A DNA stretch of 64,000 bases, from IMG/VR virus record IMGVR_UViG_3300033141_003443, positions 1 to 64,000 of that record. The stretch is one strand, 5' to 3'. Source of the stretch: a virus. The position numbers and the translations under genes were made by a program. This document shows positions 64,000 through 64,000 of the stretch, piece after piece (the first letter of the stretch is position 1; every line of letters begins with the position of its first letter). The notes beneath the pieces were generated by a model. It had not been told where the DNA came from, ran no database searches, and worked only from the letters and a program-made list of their open reading frames with translations.

Positions 64000-64000
64000 A

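Noticed and set aside
1-64000. CRISPR array, integrase/attachment site, or IS element
   Set aside because: No regularly spaced short direct repeats, no tyrosine or serine integrase motifs, and no transposase were seen; the mobile genes are homing endonucleases.

Overview
The window looks like about 64 kb of an AT-rich, tailed double-stranded DNA phage genome, most likely a siphovirus with a long flexible tail infecting a Gram-negative bacterium. The evidence is HK97-type portal, terminase, head-tail connector and tape-measure genes, a TP901-type tape measure without a contractile sheath, a lipoprotein and exported proteins with bacterial signal peptides, sigma70-type promoters, and very dense packing with start/stop overlaps. 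No integrase, repressor module or tRNA was recognised. The major capsid protein, prohead protease, major tail protein and lysis cassette were not found and probably lie outside the window.

Plus strand, 1-15.9 kb (virion block): a glycosyltransferase fragment at the left edge, a beta-helix tail spike with 150-nt tandem repeats, head-tail connector and closure proteins, tail completion proteins, two tail-assembly chaperone-like genes, the tape measure, a tail-tip protein, a large lectin/discoidin-type adhesin, a tail hub protein, fibre-like proteins, a zinc-finger protein and a very basic 56-residue protein.

15.9-16.95 kb: just over 1 kb without a credible gene, lying between the convergent plus and minus blocks. 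It is visibly richer in G+C than its surroundings and dense in inverted repeats, including a perfect long-range pairing. It is the best candidate here for an undescribed element, possibly a large structured RNA.

Minus strand, 17-64 kb (replication, packaging, metabolism, RNA repair), read from the high-coordinate end. 63.9-56.5 kb is an RNA-repair island: two RNA ligases, a T4 Pnkp-like end-healing enzyme, a RlaP-type nucleotidyltransferase and peptidyl-tRNA hydrolase 2. 56-49.8 kb carries small membrane proteins, a PolA-type DNA polymerase with a uracil-glycosylase-like N-terminus, a zinc/acidic-tail protein and a RecA-like recombinase. 49.7-47.5 kb holds an exported transglutaminase-like peptidase, an exported trypsin-like protease and a lipoprotein. 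47.5-36 kb holds nucleotide metabolism, SbcC/SbcD, a RuvC-like resolvase, two cytosine-methyltransferase-like proteins, an M16 peptidase, small HExxH peptidases, a PD-(D/E)XK exonuclease and an Ogg2-type glycosylase. 36-29 kb holds a phosphoesterase, a DeoC aldolase, two small sigma-like/HTH proteins, both terminase subunits and the portal, so the packaging genes are on the strand opposite to the tail genes. 29-17 kb holds small zinc-ribbon proteins, the primase-helicase, a cupin, a winged-helix regulator, an HldE-type heptose kinase, a DnaQ-like exonuclease, a macrodomain and accessory genes.

Minus-strand transcription appears to use at least six near-identical promoters (TTGACA/T, 17-bp spacer ending ATATGg, TATACT), usually overlapping the stop codon of the preceding gene. 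At least five related free-standing HNH-like homing endonuclease genes are scattered through the minus block, some decayed, together with scars (an RNase H stub joined to a NUMOD1 tail, a ParB-like remnant). All functions below are inferred by reading protein sequences; no database search was run.
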